Virus record (IMG/VR): IMGVR_UViG_3300024999_000034
Span: 62,001-126,000 of that record
Length of the DNA stretch: 64,000 nucleotides
Strand: one strand, 5' to 3'
From: a virus
Part shown: in pieces, positions 1 through 7,840 of the stretch
Numbering within the stretch: position 1 is the first letter of the stretch
Layout of the letters: each line of letters opens with the position of its first letter
The notes under the pieces: generated by a model
The model's input: the letters and a program-made list of their open reading frames with translations, nothing else
Databases searched by the model: none
What the model was told of the DNA's origin: nothing
Position numbers and translations under genes: made by a program

Positions 1-1
1 G

Positions 2-355
2 AAAGTAACATTATTCTATATTACTGATTTTGGAAGCGTAGCAAATCAAATGGTAACGCTCGATAGTGTTGAGTATACTAAATACGCGCAGTATGATAAT
101 GCAGTAAAATTGACTTGGATACCAAAAGGAAAAAGGAAACAGTATTACAATTTCTTTTACAGCACTTTGTTAGTTTATGAGGGATGGTTAGAACTTCCTC
201 AAAGTGTTCTGCATGAAGTGAGCGAATCTAATGATTTTGTCATAACAAAAACTAAATATTTGAGCTGTGATAAAAAGCAGTATGACGAGATTTTAGACCA
301 TTATGAAGTACAGGGACTTAAACCAGTGATAAATACCTATAAACCTACATTCTAA
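2..355 (+). CDS. Hypothetical protein, 5' end outside the window
   Basis: The reading frame is open from base 2 without a stop, so the gene very probably begins upstream; the ATG at 50 has no Shine-Dalgarno before it. The visible 117 residues are mixed alpha/beta with aromatic patches (KRKQYYNFFYSTLLVYEGWLE) and end in VINTYKPTF. I do not recognise the family. Confidence 0.7.
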   Translation, partial: KVTLFYITDFGSVANQMVTLDSVEYTKYAQYDNAVKLTWIPKGKRKQYYNFFYSTLLVYEGWLELPQSVLHEVSESNDFVITKTKYLSCDKKQYDEILDHYEVQGLKPVINTYKPTF

Positions 356-385
356 CGCTTATAACAGCCATTCTATGCAGTTTGT

Positions 386-412
386 GAAGGTTCTGCCATA
401 ACAAAAACCTTC
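386..412 (+). promoter_or_regulatory. ATAACA-loop stem-loop, copy 1
   Basis: GAAGGTT (386-392) pairs with AACCTTC (406-412) around a 13-base loop containing CCATAACAAA. It lies between the first gene and the homing endonuclease and is the first member of the intercistronic hairpin family described in the findings. Confidence 0.5.
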
Positions 413-433
413 AATACATACTAGGAGGGCAAA

Positions 434-1882
434 ATGAAAAAATGGGAAAAATTATGTTGGGATAGTTTACCGAGAAAAGGCAAATATATTGATTGGAAAA
501 ATACTGTTGGAATGACATTGAAGGGTGTGTATAACAAACTAAACTTTGAAATATTGATAATTAATTATAATATTGTTTATCGAGTATTAACTGTTAAATA
601 TTTAGATAAAGAAACCTATGATATTAGTGCAAATGGTTTTATTAGATGTCAATTAGGGGAATATTTGTTTGACAGAAGCAAACATAAAAGAAAAGTAGGA
701 GATATATTTATAACAAATACGGGTGAACAATTGGAAATAACAGAGTGCTTTGAAAAGTATAATTATAAAACACAACTTTATCGTTCAAAATGGTATAAAT
801 ACAGATGTTTAAATTGTACATATGAAGGAGAGATTATTGAGGGTAATCTGACTATTGGGCAAGGATGTTCTTGTTGTAGCAATTCTAAAGTAATTGTAGA
901 GGGCATTAATGATATTCCAACTACTGCTCCTTGGATGGTAAAATATTTTCAAGGTGGTTACGATGAAGCAAAATTATATGTTAAAACTACCCATAAAAAG
1001 ATTAAACCTATATGCCCCGACTGCAATAGGATAAAAAATAAGGAAATGGGAATATATAACATCTATAGGAATCGTTCAATAGGATGTTCTTGTGGCGATG
1101 GTATTAGTTATCCCGAAAAGATTATGTATTCAGTTTTAGACCAATTAAATATATATTTTTTTACTCAATTAAATAAAACCATATTAGATTGGTGTGAGGG
1201 GTTTAAATATGATTTTTATATTCCTTCTCCAAGCAGTATAGTTGAGACACATGGTAAACAGCATTATGAGGAAATTTCAAGGAAATCAAAAACAACATTA
1301 ATTCAAATTCAGAAAAATGATAAAAATAAAAAGGATTTGGCATTATACAATGATGTGGATAATTATATAATTATTAATTGTAGATATTCCGAACTAAATT
1401 TTATTAAAAATAATATATTGAATAGTGAATTATCTAGTATGTTTGATCTAACTATTATAAATTGGAATAAATGTGAAGAATTCGCTACAAATAATTTAGC
1501 AAAAGAAATATGTAAATTTAAAAACAATAATGAGGTCTTATCTGCAAATAAGATTAGTAAAATATTTAAAATTGGTACAACTACAGTAACATCCTATCTT
1601 AATAAAGGTACTAAATTCGGATGGTGCAATTACGATGGCAAAGAAGAAATGAAAAGAAGTGCTTTTAAAGTTGGTAAATTAAATTCTAAAAGAGTTGAGA
1701 TTTTCAAAGATGGCAAAAGTATAGGGATATTTAAAAGTAACAACGATCTGGAAAGACAAAGCGAAGAATTATTTGGAGTTAAATTATTAAATAGTGCAAT
1801 ATCGGCAGTTTGCAGAGGGAAAAGACAATCTCATAAAGGTTATTTTTTTAAATATGTAGAGGAGGTTGTAACAAATGTTTAA
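434..1882 (+). CDS. Free-standing homing endonuclease, zinc-finger plus Vsr-like nuclease
   Basis: 482 residues. The first ~100 residues are uncharacterised. Next come cysteine pairs typical of treble-clef fingers (CLNC, CSCC, CPDC, CSC). From about residue 235 there is a Vsr/EDxHD-type nuclease core: an E in PEKIMYSVLDQL, D in FKYDFYIP, and ETHGKQHY. The tail (about 420-480) resembles a NUMOD-type DNA-binding repeat (VEIFKDGKSIGIFKSNND). Such proteins cut a target lacking their gene and spread by repair; I infer this role. It overlaps the next methyltransferase gene by 8 bases. GGAGGGC precedes the ATG. Confidence 0.75.
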   Translation: MKKWEKLCWDSLPRKGKYIDWKNTVGMTLKGVYNKLNFEILIINYNIVYRVLTVKYLDKETYDISANGFIRCQLGEYLFDRSKHKRKVGDIFITNTGEQLEITECFEKYNYKTQLYRSKWYKYRCLNCTYEGEIIEGNLTIGQGCSCCSNSKVIVEGINDIPTTAPWMVKYFQGGYDEAKLYVKTTHKKIKPICPDCNRIKNKEMGIYNIYRNRSIGCSCGDGISYPEKIMYSVLDQLNIYFFTQLNKTILDWCEGFKYDFYIPSPSSIVETHGKQHYEEISRKSKTTLIQIQKNDKNKKDLALYNDVDNYIIINCRYSELNFIKNNILNSELSSMFDLTIINWNKCEEFATNNLAKEICKFKNNNEVLSANKISKIFKIGTTTVTSYLNKGTKFGWCNYDGKEEMKRSAFKVGKLNSKRVEIFKDGKSIGIFKSNNDLERQSEELFGVKLLNSAISAVCRGKRQSHKGYFFKYVEEVVTNV

Positions 1883-3476
1883 AGATATTAAAGACTTCTA
1901 TCCCACTCCACAGCCACTAATTAGAAAAATGCTAGAGAAAATAGACTTCAAAATGGTTTCAAGTATTCTAGAAAATTCAGCAGGTAAAGGAGATTTGGCA
2001 GACGCTATAATTGAGAAACTAAAATATGCTCATAGTTCATATTATAACCGCGAAGCAAAATGGGATCTCGATTGCATTGAGGTTGATGAAAACTTACAAC
2101 ATATTCTAAGAGGAAAAGGATATAGGGTAATTCATGATAACTATTTGACTTTTGAAAGTTTCAAACATTATGACGCTGTGATAATGAACCCTCCATTCAG
2201 CACAGGAGACAAATTTTTACTAAAAGCAATTGACATGCAAAAAGATCAAGGTGGAATTATTGTGTCATTGCTCAGTGCTGAGAACCTAAAAAATCCATAT
2301 ACCAATATTAGAAAAGACTTAGTACAAAAACTAGAGGATTATAACGCTGAAATCGAATATATTCAAAATGCTTTTATTGATTCAGAACGCTCTACAATGG
2401 TTGAGGTAGCACTAATATATGTCAACATTCCAAAAACTGAACAGTCATCTATAATTCTAGAAGGATTAAGGCAACAAGAAGTATTCCGCGAGGAAGTCCA
2501 TAACAGCGGTAAAGTGGTCAATGCAGACTTTTTAAAAGGAATAGTCCAGAAGTATAATTTTGAAGTCAAAGCAGGACTAAGATTAATTGCAGAATATGAA
2601 GCAATAAAACCATTTATACTATCTTCTTTTAAAGAAGATAGTAGTAACACAATTCTAAATTTAACTGTCAACGATAAAGATGGAAATTGTTCAAAAGAAA
2701 ATTCTTATATTAAACAAGTCAGAATGAAATATTGGCTTGCACTTTTCACCAATGAGGAATTTATGAGTCTATTTACATCAAATCTAAGGGAAAAATATAG
2801 GTCTAAAATAAGTGAGCTTAAAGACTACGATTTCAGCCTCTATAACATTTACACCATTAAAATTCAGTTAAACAACGAAATGGTAAAAGGGGTAGAGGAT
2901 ACTATTTTAAATCTATTTGAGCAATTCAGCCATAAGCACCATTGGCACGATGAAACATCAAAAAATATACACTACTTCAATGGTTGGAAGACTAATAAAG
3001 GTTGGAAAATTAACAAGAAAGTTATTATTCCTTTACATGCTTTTAACGACTATAGTGGAGAGTTTCAACCAACTGATTATAAAATTGTTGATAAACTAAC
3101 CGACACGGAAAAGGTTTTCAATTATCTTGATCAGGGAGCGACAGAGGATGTAAATATTAAAGAAACATTGAAGTTTGCTGAAGGATATGGAGACACAAAG
3201 AAAATACCACTAAAATATTTTACTGTCACATTCTATAAGAAAGGTACTTGCCATATTGAATTTACTAATTTGGATTTGCTACATAAGTTCAATTTGTTCG
3301 GATCACAAAGAAAAGGTTGGTTGCCTCCTTCATATGGAAAATCAAATTATAAAGATATGACAAAGGAAGAAAAGACTATTATTGATGAATTTGAAGGAAA
3401 AGATTCCTATGCTAATGTCATGAGCAACAAAGACTATTTTATAGTCGAGACTTCTAAGTTGTTAATGTTGGCTTAG
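1875..3476 (+). CDS. N6-adenine DNA methyltransferase with C-terminal DUF4942-like region
   Basis: 533 residues. The N-terminus has the FYPTPQPL start typical of phage adenine methyltransferases, a motif-I-like NSAGKGDL (about 34-41) for S-adenosylmethionine and the catalytic NPPF (105-108). The C-terminal half (about 300-530) resembles the DUF4942 region attached to such enzymes. It probably methylates adenine in DNA, protecting the element or altering expression. GAGGAGG lies 10 bases before the ATG, inside the end of the homing endonuclease gene, so the two are translationally coupled. Confidence 0.75.
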   Translation: MFKDIKDFYPTPQPLIRKMLEKIDFKMVSSILENSAGKGDLADAIIEKLKYAHSSYYNREAKWDLDCIEVDENLQHILRGKGYRVIHDNYLTFESFKHYDAVIMNPPFSTGDKFLLKAIDMQKDQGGIIVSLLSAENLKNPYTNIRKDLVQKLEDYNAEIEYIQNAFIDSERSTMVEVALIYVNIPKTEQSSIILEGLRQQEVFREEVHNSGKVVNADFLKGIVQKYNFEVKAGLRLIAEYEAIKPFILSSFKEDSSNTILNLTVNDKDGNCSKENSYIKQVRMKYWLALFTNEEFMSLFTSNLREKYRSKISELKDYDFSLYNIYTIKIQLNNEMVKGVEDTILNLFEQFSHKHHWHDETSKNIHYFNGWKTNKGWKINKKVIIPLHAFNDYSGEFQPTDYKIVDKLTDTEKVFNYLDQGATEDVNIKETLKFAEGYGDTKKIPLKYFTVTFYKKGTCHIEFTNLDLLHKFNLFGSQRKGWLPPSYGKSNYKDMTKEEKTIIDEFEGKDSYANVMSNKDYFIVETSKLLMLA

Positions 3477-3492
3477 ATTTGACAATGCAAAA

Positions 3493-3514
3493 GGCTGTAT
3501 AAGCTATAACAGCC
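3493..3514 (+). promoter_or_regulatory. ATAACA-associated stem-loop, copy 2
   Basis: GGCTGT (3493-3498) pairs with ACAGCC (3509-3514). The sequence CTATAACAGCC falls across the loop and the 3' arm. It is followed within 20 bases by a second hairpin. Confidence 0.4.
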
Positions 3515-3530
3515 ACACTACAAGGGTTCG

Positions 3531-3557
3531 AGGGTATCCCTAGAAAATACCCTTTAA
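3531..3557 (+). terminator. Possible terminator after the methyltransferase gene
   Basis: AGGGTAT (3531-3537) pairs with ATACCCT (3547-3553), followed by TTTAAATAATTATTTTTAA. The stem is short and the T-run is broken, so termination may be partial. A promoter-like sequence follows at 3589. Confidence 0.45.
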
Positions 3558-3588
3558 ATAATTATTTTTAAATTCACTCTATCCCTAC

Positions 3589-3617
3589 TTATAAATTCTA
3601 TGACATCATGATATAAT
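3589..3617 (+). promoter_or_regulatory. Promoter, extended -10
   Basis: TATAAT at 3612-3617 is preceded by TGA (extended -10) and lies 17 bases after TTATAA (3589-3594). An inverted repeat ATGAC/GTCAT flanks the -10. It would drive the run of small genes starting at 3774. Confidence 0.5.
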
Positions 3618-3665
3618 AAGTCATGGACTAAAGCAACAAATAATTATTTTGATGATGCCTAAGAT

Positions 3666-3740
3666 CCTGCAAACTATAACAATCATAACAATAGGTTGCA
3701 GGTGCTTGGAGTTTATCAAGGTAGGTAAGTATGATAAACT
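3666..3740 (+). promoter_or_regulatory. Bipartite ATAACA stem-loop, copy 3
   Basis: First hairpin: CCTGCAA (3666-3672) with TTGCAGG (3696-3702), loop holding TATAACAATCATAACAAT, so two motif copies. Second hairpin: AGTTTATC (3710-3717) with GATAAACT (3733-3740). The pair lies in the leader of the gene at 3774, just before its AAGGAGGA. Confidence 0.6.
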
Positions 3741-3773
3741 AGAGGAAGAATTAAGGAGGAATACATATTATGG

Positions 3774-4004
3774 ATGAAAAACATGAACTTAAAAGAGCAA
3801 TATGCAGCACGATTAGAGGAAATTTTTAAGAAATATGATCTTGATGGTGGTATGATACATTCGGCTTATGAGAGAGGGATTCAGACAGAAAACTTTTCAT
3901 CATGCTATATTGATTCTAGGGTAAAAAATTCTAAGAAAATAAGCACAGAGCTTGCAATTCTCTTGGATTATTACTTTCAGGATTTTCCAAATGCTAAAAT
4001 GTAA
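3774..4004 (+). CDS. Hypothetical small protein
   Basis: 76 residues, helical (LKEQYAARLEEIFKKYDLDGG), no recognised family. The start is uncertain. AAGGAGGA (3753-3760) sits 13 bases upstream, while a better-spaced ATG at 3770 opens a different frame of only 19 codons. That short overlapping frame may compete for ribosomes. Confidence 0.6.
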   Translation: MKNMNLKEQYAARLEEIFKKYDLDGGMIHSAYERGIQTENFSSCYIDSRVKNSKKISTELAILLDYYFQDFPNAKM

Positions 4005-4050
4005 TTCCAACGAAATACGAATTTCTTGTGAAATGAAAGGAAGTTTTAAA

Positions 4051-4197
4051 ATGGATAAATTGACATTAATGTGTAATAATTGCTATGAAGTAGTTGTGAA
4101 TTGTGGCGAAACTCCTATTGATTGTCCTCATTGTGGATCAATAGAAACATGGGTTTTAAAAATCCCTATGAAGGAGAGTGTTAGAAATGCTAAATAA
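4051..4197 (+). CDS. Zinc-ribbon miniprotein
   Basis: 48 residues with two cysteine pairs, CNNC and CPHC, 17 residues apart, the layout of a rubredoxin-like zinc ribbon. The ATG at 4051 follows AAAGGAAG. Upstream in-frame codons lack a ribosome site. It overlaps the next ORF by 11 bases. It probably binds nucleic acid or protein; no specific function can be assigned. Confidence 0.65.
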   Translation: MDKLTLMCNNCYEVVVNCGETPIDCPHCGSIETWVLKIPMKESVRNAK

Positions 4198-4312
4198 ATC
4201 AAAATTAACCAAACACCGCAAGTATATCAAGAAGCGTAAAAAAGTTTGGATTGCTTTATATGGATTGCCTTATCCGGTTAAACAAAATTATAGTCCTATT
4301 ACTTATCTATAG
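4187..4312 (+). CDS. Hypothetical basic miniprotein
   Basis: 41 residues, very basic at the start (NKSKLTKHRKYIKKRKK) and then aromatic. AAGGAGAG lies about 10 bases before the ATG, inside the end of the zinc-ribbon gene, so the two are probably coupled. Too short to place in a family. Confidence 0.5.
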   Translation: MLNKSKLTKHRKYIKKRKKVWIALYGLPYPVKQNYSPITYL

Positions 4313-4332
4313 GTCAATCAATGCAGAGTGGT

Positions 4333-4390
4333 AGAGCGTAATAACAATCAACGCTCTATTAATGCACAGAGCAGGTCACAAGTCCTGCTC
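4333..4390 (+). promoter_or_regulatory. Bipartite ATAACA stem-loop, copy 4
   Basis: First hairpin AGAGCGT (4333-4339) with ACGCTCT (4351-4357), loop AATAACAATCA. Second hairpin GAGCAGG (4369-4375) with CCTGCTC (4384-4390), loop TCACAAGT. It is followed by AGATGCTAAA and the Shine-Dalgarno of the gene at 4421. The same arrangement recurs at 4895. Confidence 0.65.
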
Positions 4391-4420
4391 AGATGCTAAA
4401 TATTGAGGAGAGTGTACATA

Positions 4421-4882
4421 ATGGCTAAAAGAATTATGAATGAGGTTAAAGTTTTTGTAATACGTTCTCAAAGAGATAGTTCCATCAGAGGCGAACGCGT
4501 TTTCTTAAACGAGCAATACGCAAAAAGTTTAGAATACGATTGTACTTATTTAGGTGGAGAGGATGTATATATAGATTCTATAACATTACCTTTTGTCGGC
4601 AAGCATGTTTCATATGTAGATGTATACAGAGGTTTTGACTATGATTACCCAGGAATGCATGATGCGGTTTATAAATCTGAATTATATCCATCTATTGAAC
4701 AAGCAAAATCAAGCAGAGCATGGAAACAAATCGAACAAGAGGTAGCAAAAGATCCTGAAGAATTCAATGTTTATCAAGATAAAATTTGTTCAAAGGATTA
4801 TGGTGGAGAAGACTGGTATTATGGAGATGTCATGGAAGGAAAGGTTTCAGCAAAAATAAAAAGGCTAAAAGTTATTCATTAA
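4421..4882 (+). CDS. Hypothetical protein
   Basis: 153 residues, acidic C-terminal half rich in Tyr and Asp (KDYGGEDWYYGDVMEG). No family recognised. The ATG follows TGAGGAG at good spacing. It is preceded by the bipartite stem-loop at 4333. Confidence 0.65.
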   Translation: MAKRIMNEVKVFVIRSQRDSSIRGERVFLNEQYAKSLEYDCTYLGGEDVYIDSITLPFVGKHVSYVDVYRGFDYDYPGMHDAVYKSELYPSIEQAKSSRAWKQIEQEVAKDPEEFNVYQDKICSKDYGGEDWYYGDVMEGKVSAKIKRLKVIH

Positions 4883-4894
4883 ACCTTGCAGAAG

Positions 4895-4975
4895 ACAACC
4901 GCAATATAACAATAACAATCATGCGGTTGTAATGCACCAGCGCACGTTCCAAGTCGTGGCAGGATGCTAAAGAGG
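4895..4975 (+). promoter_or_regulatory. Bipartite ATAACA stem-loop, copy 5
   Basis: ACAACCGCA (4895-4903) pairs perfectly with TGCGGTTGT (4922-4930) around a loop with overlapping ATAACAATAACAATCA. Downstream, AATGCACCAG, a CACG/CGTG hairpin with loop TTCCAAGT and GGATGCTAAA repeat the layout seen at 4360-4400 before the RBS of the next gene. Confidence 0.65.
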
Positions 4976-4986
4976 AGGTTAAATAT

Positions 4987-5172
4987 ATGCATATTAATTT
5001 AGTTCTAAATGATGAACAAACCAATTCAATTAAACAATCTTTATTTTCTGTATTATCTACTGGAGAATTAGCAGGTACTTTGTTTTCTAGAGTTATTACT
5101 GATAAATTCAATACCAATGAAAGCAAAGAACTAAAAACTGCATTAATTAATTTTTTAAGGTCTATTGAGTAA
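4987..5172 (+). CDS. Hypothetical small protein
   Basis: 61 residues. The pattern (HINLVLNDEQTNSIKQSLFSVL then a long C-terminal helix ending in LINFLRSIE) suggests a compact helical domain. AGAGGAGG precedes the ATG. Family unknown. Confidence 0.6.
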   Translation: MHINLVLNDEQTNSIKQSLFSVLSTGELAGTLFSRVITDKFNTNESKELKTALINFLRSIE

Positions 5173-5220
5173 CTTCCCATGAAACTTACATTTCCAAGGC
5201 TCTAGCATCCACCACAATCC

Positions 5221-5249
5221 TTCCATAACGCACGCACGTATGCTATACT
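5221..5249 (+). promoter_or_regulatory. Promoter and operator before the RHH gene
   Basis: TATACT (5244-5249) is a good -10; the -35 (TTCCAT, 5221-5226) is poor. The spacer holds GCACGCACGTATGC, whose octamer ACGTATGC recurs in the second promoter at 5426. This fits an autoregulated repressor. Confidence 0.5.
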
Positions 5250-5274
5250 TGTAATAACAGAAGGAGGTATCACG

Positions 5275-5418
5275 ATGCAGGTATCACTAAATACTAGAAT
5301 CGAATTAGAATTACGTCAAAGACTAGACACTCATATCAAAAAAGTGAACCGTCCAATAGCTCAAATAGTTGCAGAAGCTATTGAAAAATATTTAGACGAA
5401 AAGGAGAAAAAAGACTAA
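5275..5418 (+). CDS. Ribbon-helix-helix (CopG/Arc-type) DNA-binding protein
   Basis: 47 residues. A short beta strand (MQVSLNTRIE) is followed by two helices (LELRQRLDTHIKK; AQIVAEAIEKYLDEKEK), the classic ribbon-helix-helix layout at typical minimal length. Such proteins bind DNA as dimers of dimers. AAGGAGGT lies 7 bases before the ATG. The gene sits between two promoters sharing ACGTATGC, so it probably represses itself and the gene at 5505. Confidence 0.8.
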   Translation: MQVSLNTRIELELRQRLDTHIKKVNRPIAQIVAEAIEKYLDEKEKKD

Positions 5419-5425
5419 ATTTTTA

Positions 5426-5454
5426 TTGACGTATGCGTGCAAGCGTGATATATT
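5426..5454 (+). promoter_or_regulatory. Promoter with operator-like spacer
   Basis: TTGACG (5426-5431), a 17-base spacer and TATATT (5449-5454). The spacer overlaps ACGTATGCGTGC, sharing ACGTATGC with the upstream promoter and TGCGTGC in inverse orientation. Probably regulated by the adjacent ribbon-helix-helix protein. Confidence 0.7.
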
Positions 5455-5504
5455 GTTATTAATCTATTTGAATATTATTTATTAATTTAAAGGAAGTGCT
5501 AATT

Positions 5505-5768
5505 GTGTTTAGAGACGAAGAAGAAAAAGTAATGACTTCTAAAATCCAAAAAGTTAAACACACTATTAACAAAATCTTAGAGGGATGCGAAAATTGTCCA
5601 GAAGTCCAATATGGTTGGAGTGGTATGAGTATTGATGTATATTTATCTGGTGGTAGTTATCAAGTCAGAAATATGGTCGAAAGTCATTTCGTATACAGTA
5701 GAAAATATAGAGGGGTTGAAATATCAAATAATGACACCAAGAAACGCATTAGTTTTGTTCTTGCTTAA
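5505..5768 (+). CDS. Hypothetical protein, GTG start
   Basis: 87 residues. GTG at 5505 lies 9 bases after AAAGGAA and is preferred to the GTG at 5496, which overlaps the ribosome site. Two cysteines (EGCENCPEVQYGWSG) sit near the N-terminus. First gene behind the promoter at 5426. Family unknown. Confidence 0.6.
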   Translation: MFRDEEEKVMTSKIQKVKHTINKILEGCENCPEVQYGWSGMSIDVYLSGGSYQVRNMVESHFVYSRKYRGVEISNNDTKKRISFVLA

Positions 5769-5793
5769 ATCTTAAAAGAGGGAGTTTTTAAAA

Positions 5794-6111
5794 ATGAATG
5801 ATGAGAATTTAAGAAAAGCATGGAAAACATTTGGTTGGGATAAACAAAAACCAGAAGAATTTAAGGCAATTGGAACACCTGAATTTGAAGAAATGCTAAA
5901 AGAATCAAAAATTGAAAAAATGATCAAAAACCTAGATGTCACTGAAAAAGATGCAAATTATATCAAAGATTCTCTAGTAGAAATTCAAATGCATCCTGAA
6001 GAAATCCTGGAAGTCAAAGAATCTGGTCAATTTACTTCAGACGGAGACATAATTTACAAAGTGGTTTTAACCTTAGATGGAGACATGGAAAGATTCGTTT
6101 GTTATATTTGA
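5794..6111 (+). CDS. Hypothetical acidic protein
   Basis: 105 residues, acidic, mainly helical N-terminal half and a beta C-terminus (IIYKVVLTLDGDMERFVCYI). Preceded by AGAGGGAG. It may form an operon with the gene at 5505. No family recognised. Confidence 0.6.
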   Translation: MNDENLRKAWKTFGWDKQKPEEFKAIGTPEFEEMLKESKIEKMIKNLDVTEKDANYIKDSLVEIQMHPEEILEVKESGQFTSDGDIIYKVVLTLDGDMERFVCYI

Positions 6112-6120
6112 GTGATTTGT

Positions 6121-6186
6121 AGATTAAAGCCAGAGATACAGGACTTTAAGCATAACAATAACAGTTCTATATCTCTCCTTTAGTCT
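6121..6186 (+). promoter_or_regulatory. ATAACA stem-loop, copy 6 (nested)
   Basis: Outer stem AGATTAAAG (6121-6129) with CTTTAGTCT (6178-6186), inner stem AGAGATA (6132-6138) with TATCTCT (6170-6176). The interior contains CATAACAATAACAG. It fills the gap before the gene at 6211. Confidence 0.6.
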
Positions 6187-6210
6187 ATTAATTAGAAAGA
6201 AGGTCGTAAA

Positions 6211-6732
6211 ATGAAAATCAACGTTCTACACAGTCAACAAGATCCATTTTCCCAAACTATTCTATATGCTCCAGAACTTATTATTTCTGAAGCAATCCAC
6301 ATTGCTGAAAAATGTTTTCCTGCTGTAAGATTCTCAGAATTATATCCTCAAGAATATTTCTTCATTCTTGAAAGTGAAATCTGTCAATATGAAGAATATT
6401 CACGATATTCCAAAAAACCATCTATATACTCCTATTTTGGTGGGAAAGAAGAATTAGAAGTAAAATTCCAAGAAATGTATGAGAAGCAAATGAATAAATT
6501 AGGAGAATGTAAAATGGAAGATGCCATACTCATTAAAACCTACAATATTGGAGGCAAAACAACTGAACTACGTTTCACACCAAAAGCCAATACTCAAACA
6601 TGGCCAGGATATGATGACTCATTACCTTTACGCTATGCAGGATATTGGTATGGAACACATGACAACCATGAACACATTGGAAAGACAGAGAAAGAAGCAA
6701 TGGAATATCTTGCAGGAAATTATGGTATTTGA
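6211..6732 (+). CDS. Hypothetical protein
   Basis: 173 residues. The C-terminal third (LPLRYAGYWYGTHDNHEHIG followed by TEKEAMEYLAGNY) looks like a small domain of its own. An internal AGGAG followed by ATG near 6514 could allow a shorter product. AAGAAGG precedes the start. Family unknown. Confidence 0.6.
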   Translation: MKINVLHSQQDPFSQTILYAPELIISEAIHIAEKCFPAVRFSELYPQEYFFILESEICQYEEYSRYSKKPSIYSYFGGKEELEVKFQEMYEKQMNKLGECKMEDAILIKTYNIGGKTTELRFTPKANTQTWPGYDDSLPLRYAGYWYGTHDNHEHIGKTEKEAMEYLAGNYGI

Positions 6733-6748
6733 TTAATTGAATTTGGAT

Positions 6749-6796
6749 TCAATACACCATAAACCTATAATCTCTATAACAATCGCGGTGTATTGA
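6749..6796 (+). promoter_or_regulatory. ATAACA stem-loop, copy 7
   Basis: TCAATACACC (6749-6758) pairs with GGTGTATTGA (6787-6796). The 28-base loop contains CTCTATAACAATCG. It lies in the leader of the gene at 6834. Confidence 0.6.
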
Positions 6797-6833
6797 TTCG
6801 AGGTAAAATTAGTTAAATTAAGGAGTGAAGGAA

Positions 6834-6977
6834 ATGAAAAAATGTTTTACTTTTAATATTTTTGCTACCAAAGAAAAGGCAGAAGCGTATGCAAAAGAGA
6901 TTCACAAACGAAAATATACAATTAGTGAGACAACCGATAAAAGCGGTTGGATACTTGCTTATTATCAGTGGAATTGA
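6834..6977 (+). CDS. Hypothetical miniprotein
   Basis: 47 residues: FNIFATKEKAEAYAKEIHKRKY followed by a strand ending in WILAYYQWN. It resembles a half ferredoxin-like fold (strand-helix-strand). AAGGAGTGAAGG precedes the ATG. Function unknown. Confidence 0.55.
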   Translation: MKKCFTFNIFATKEKAEAYAKEIHKRKYTISETTDKSGWILAYYQWN

Positions 6978-7024
6978 TTTACTTTAAATCAATAATTTTC
7001 TGGGAAATGAAAGGAGTTTTATTA

Positions 7025-7240
7025 ATGGAGAAGACTAAAGAACAGCACTACACAGAAGTAATTAACAATATGCTTCAAAGAGAATTAGAAGATTTGAAGA
7101 CAATTGTTCGAGACGTTGAAAAGGTATTGAAAGCGGATCTAATGAGCATTGACAACAAAGCTATTAAAGTATTAGAGATTATGCAAATGGTAAGATTTAA
7201 TACAGAGATTCTTAGAGAACTTCAACAAATGAAAAGGTAA
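7025..7240 (+). CDS. Hypothetical coiled-coil protein
   Basis: 71 residues, almost entirely helical with heptad-like leucine spacing (ELEDLKTIVRDVEKVLK; FNTEILRELQQMKR). The ATG at 7025 follows GAAAGGAG. Possibly oligomeric. No family recognised. Confidence 0.6.
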   Translation: MEKTKEQHYTEVINNMLQRELEDLKTIVRDVEKVLKADLMSIDNKAIKVLEIMQMVRFNTEILRELQQMKR

Positions 7241-7268
7241 ATAGGGCACTCAAAGCCCTTCCAAGCAT

Positions 7269-7316
7269 CCTTGCAACGCTCATAACAGCATAACACCAAA
7301 CACTTGCAGAGCAAGG
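7269..7316 (+). promoter_or_regulatory. ATAACA stem-loop, copy 8
   Basis: CCTTGC (7269-7274) pairs with GCAAGG (7311-7316). The loop contains CATAACAGCATAACACC, two motif copies. A second hairpin AGAGT/ACTCT follows near 7325-7343, repeating the bipartite pattern. Confidence 0.5.
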
Positions 7317-7370
7317 GGGTTTAGAAGAGTTCTGAAGACTCTATAAATAAAATCTAAGGAGGAATGTAAA

Positions 7371-7694
7371 ATGTATAAATGTGAATGTGTAAGATGTGGA
7401 TGGACAATAACCAATGATGACAGAGAAGAAATTATTCAAATTATTAAAGAAGGTGGTGGAGAGTATAAGGAATATGAATATTCAGAATGTCCTAGTTGTA
7501 TGCTTGACGGTTTGGATATTAGTCTAATTCCTGAATTAAATTTAAGCGAAAGCTTTAAACCAATTAAGTGTAAAGACTGTAATGAAGAATTTTATATTGC
7601 AGATGGCGAAAGAAAATTCTTTGAATCGAAAGGATTAAACTTACCAGTGAGATGTCATTTTTGTAGAGATAAAAGAAAAAATTATGCACGATAA
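7371..7694 (+). CDS. Double zinc-ribbon protein
   Basis: 107 residues. The N-terminal half has C-x4-C and CPSC cysteines. The C-terminal half (CKDCNEEFYIADGERKFFES, then RCHFC) closely matches the short probable zinc-ribbon domain common in Bacillota. It is likely a regulatory or nucleic-acid-associated small protein. AAGGAGGA precedes the ATG. Confidence 0.65.
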   Translation: MYKCECVRCGWTITNDDREEIIQIIKEGGGEYKEYEYSECPSCMLDGLDISLIPELNLSESFKPIKCKDCNEEFYIADGERKFFESKGLNLPVRCHFCRDKRKNYAR

Positions 7695-7710
7695 ATAAAC
7701 TACACTATCT

Positions 7711-7776
7711 AAAGAGCTTATGCTCTTTGCTCAGTCCTTGTATAACAAAACTCAATATAACAGTGGGTATACAAGG
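7711..7776 (+). promoter_or_regulatory. Bipartite ATAACA stem-loop, copy 9
   Basis: AAAGAGC (7711-7717) with GCTCTTT (7722-7728), then CCTTGTAT (7736-7743) with ATACAAGG (7769-7776). The second loop contains AACAAAACTCAATATAACAG. It lies between the zinc-ribbon gene and 7841. Confidence 0.6.
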
Positions 7777-7840
7777 GTTGACCAAAGGATATAAACCTAA
7801 TCGATATATCCTAAAATAAATAAAGGAGGAGGAAACAATC

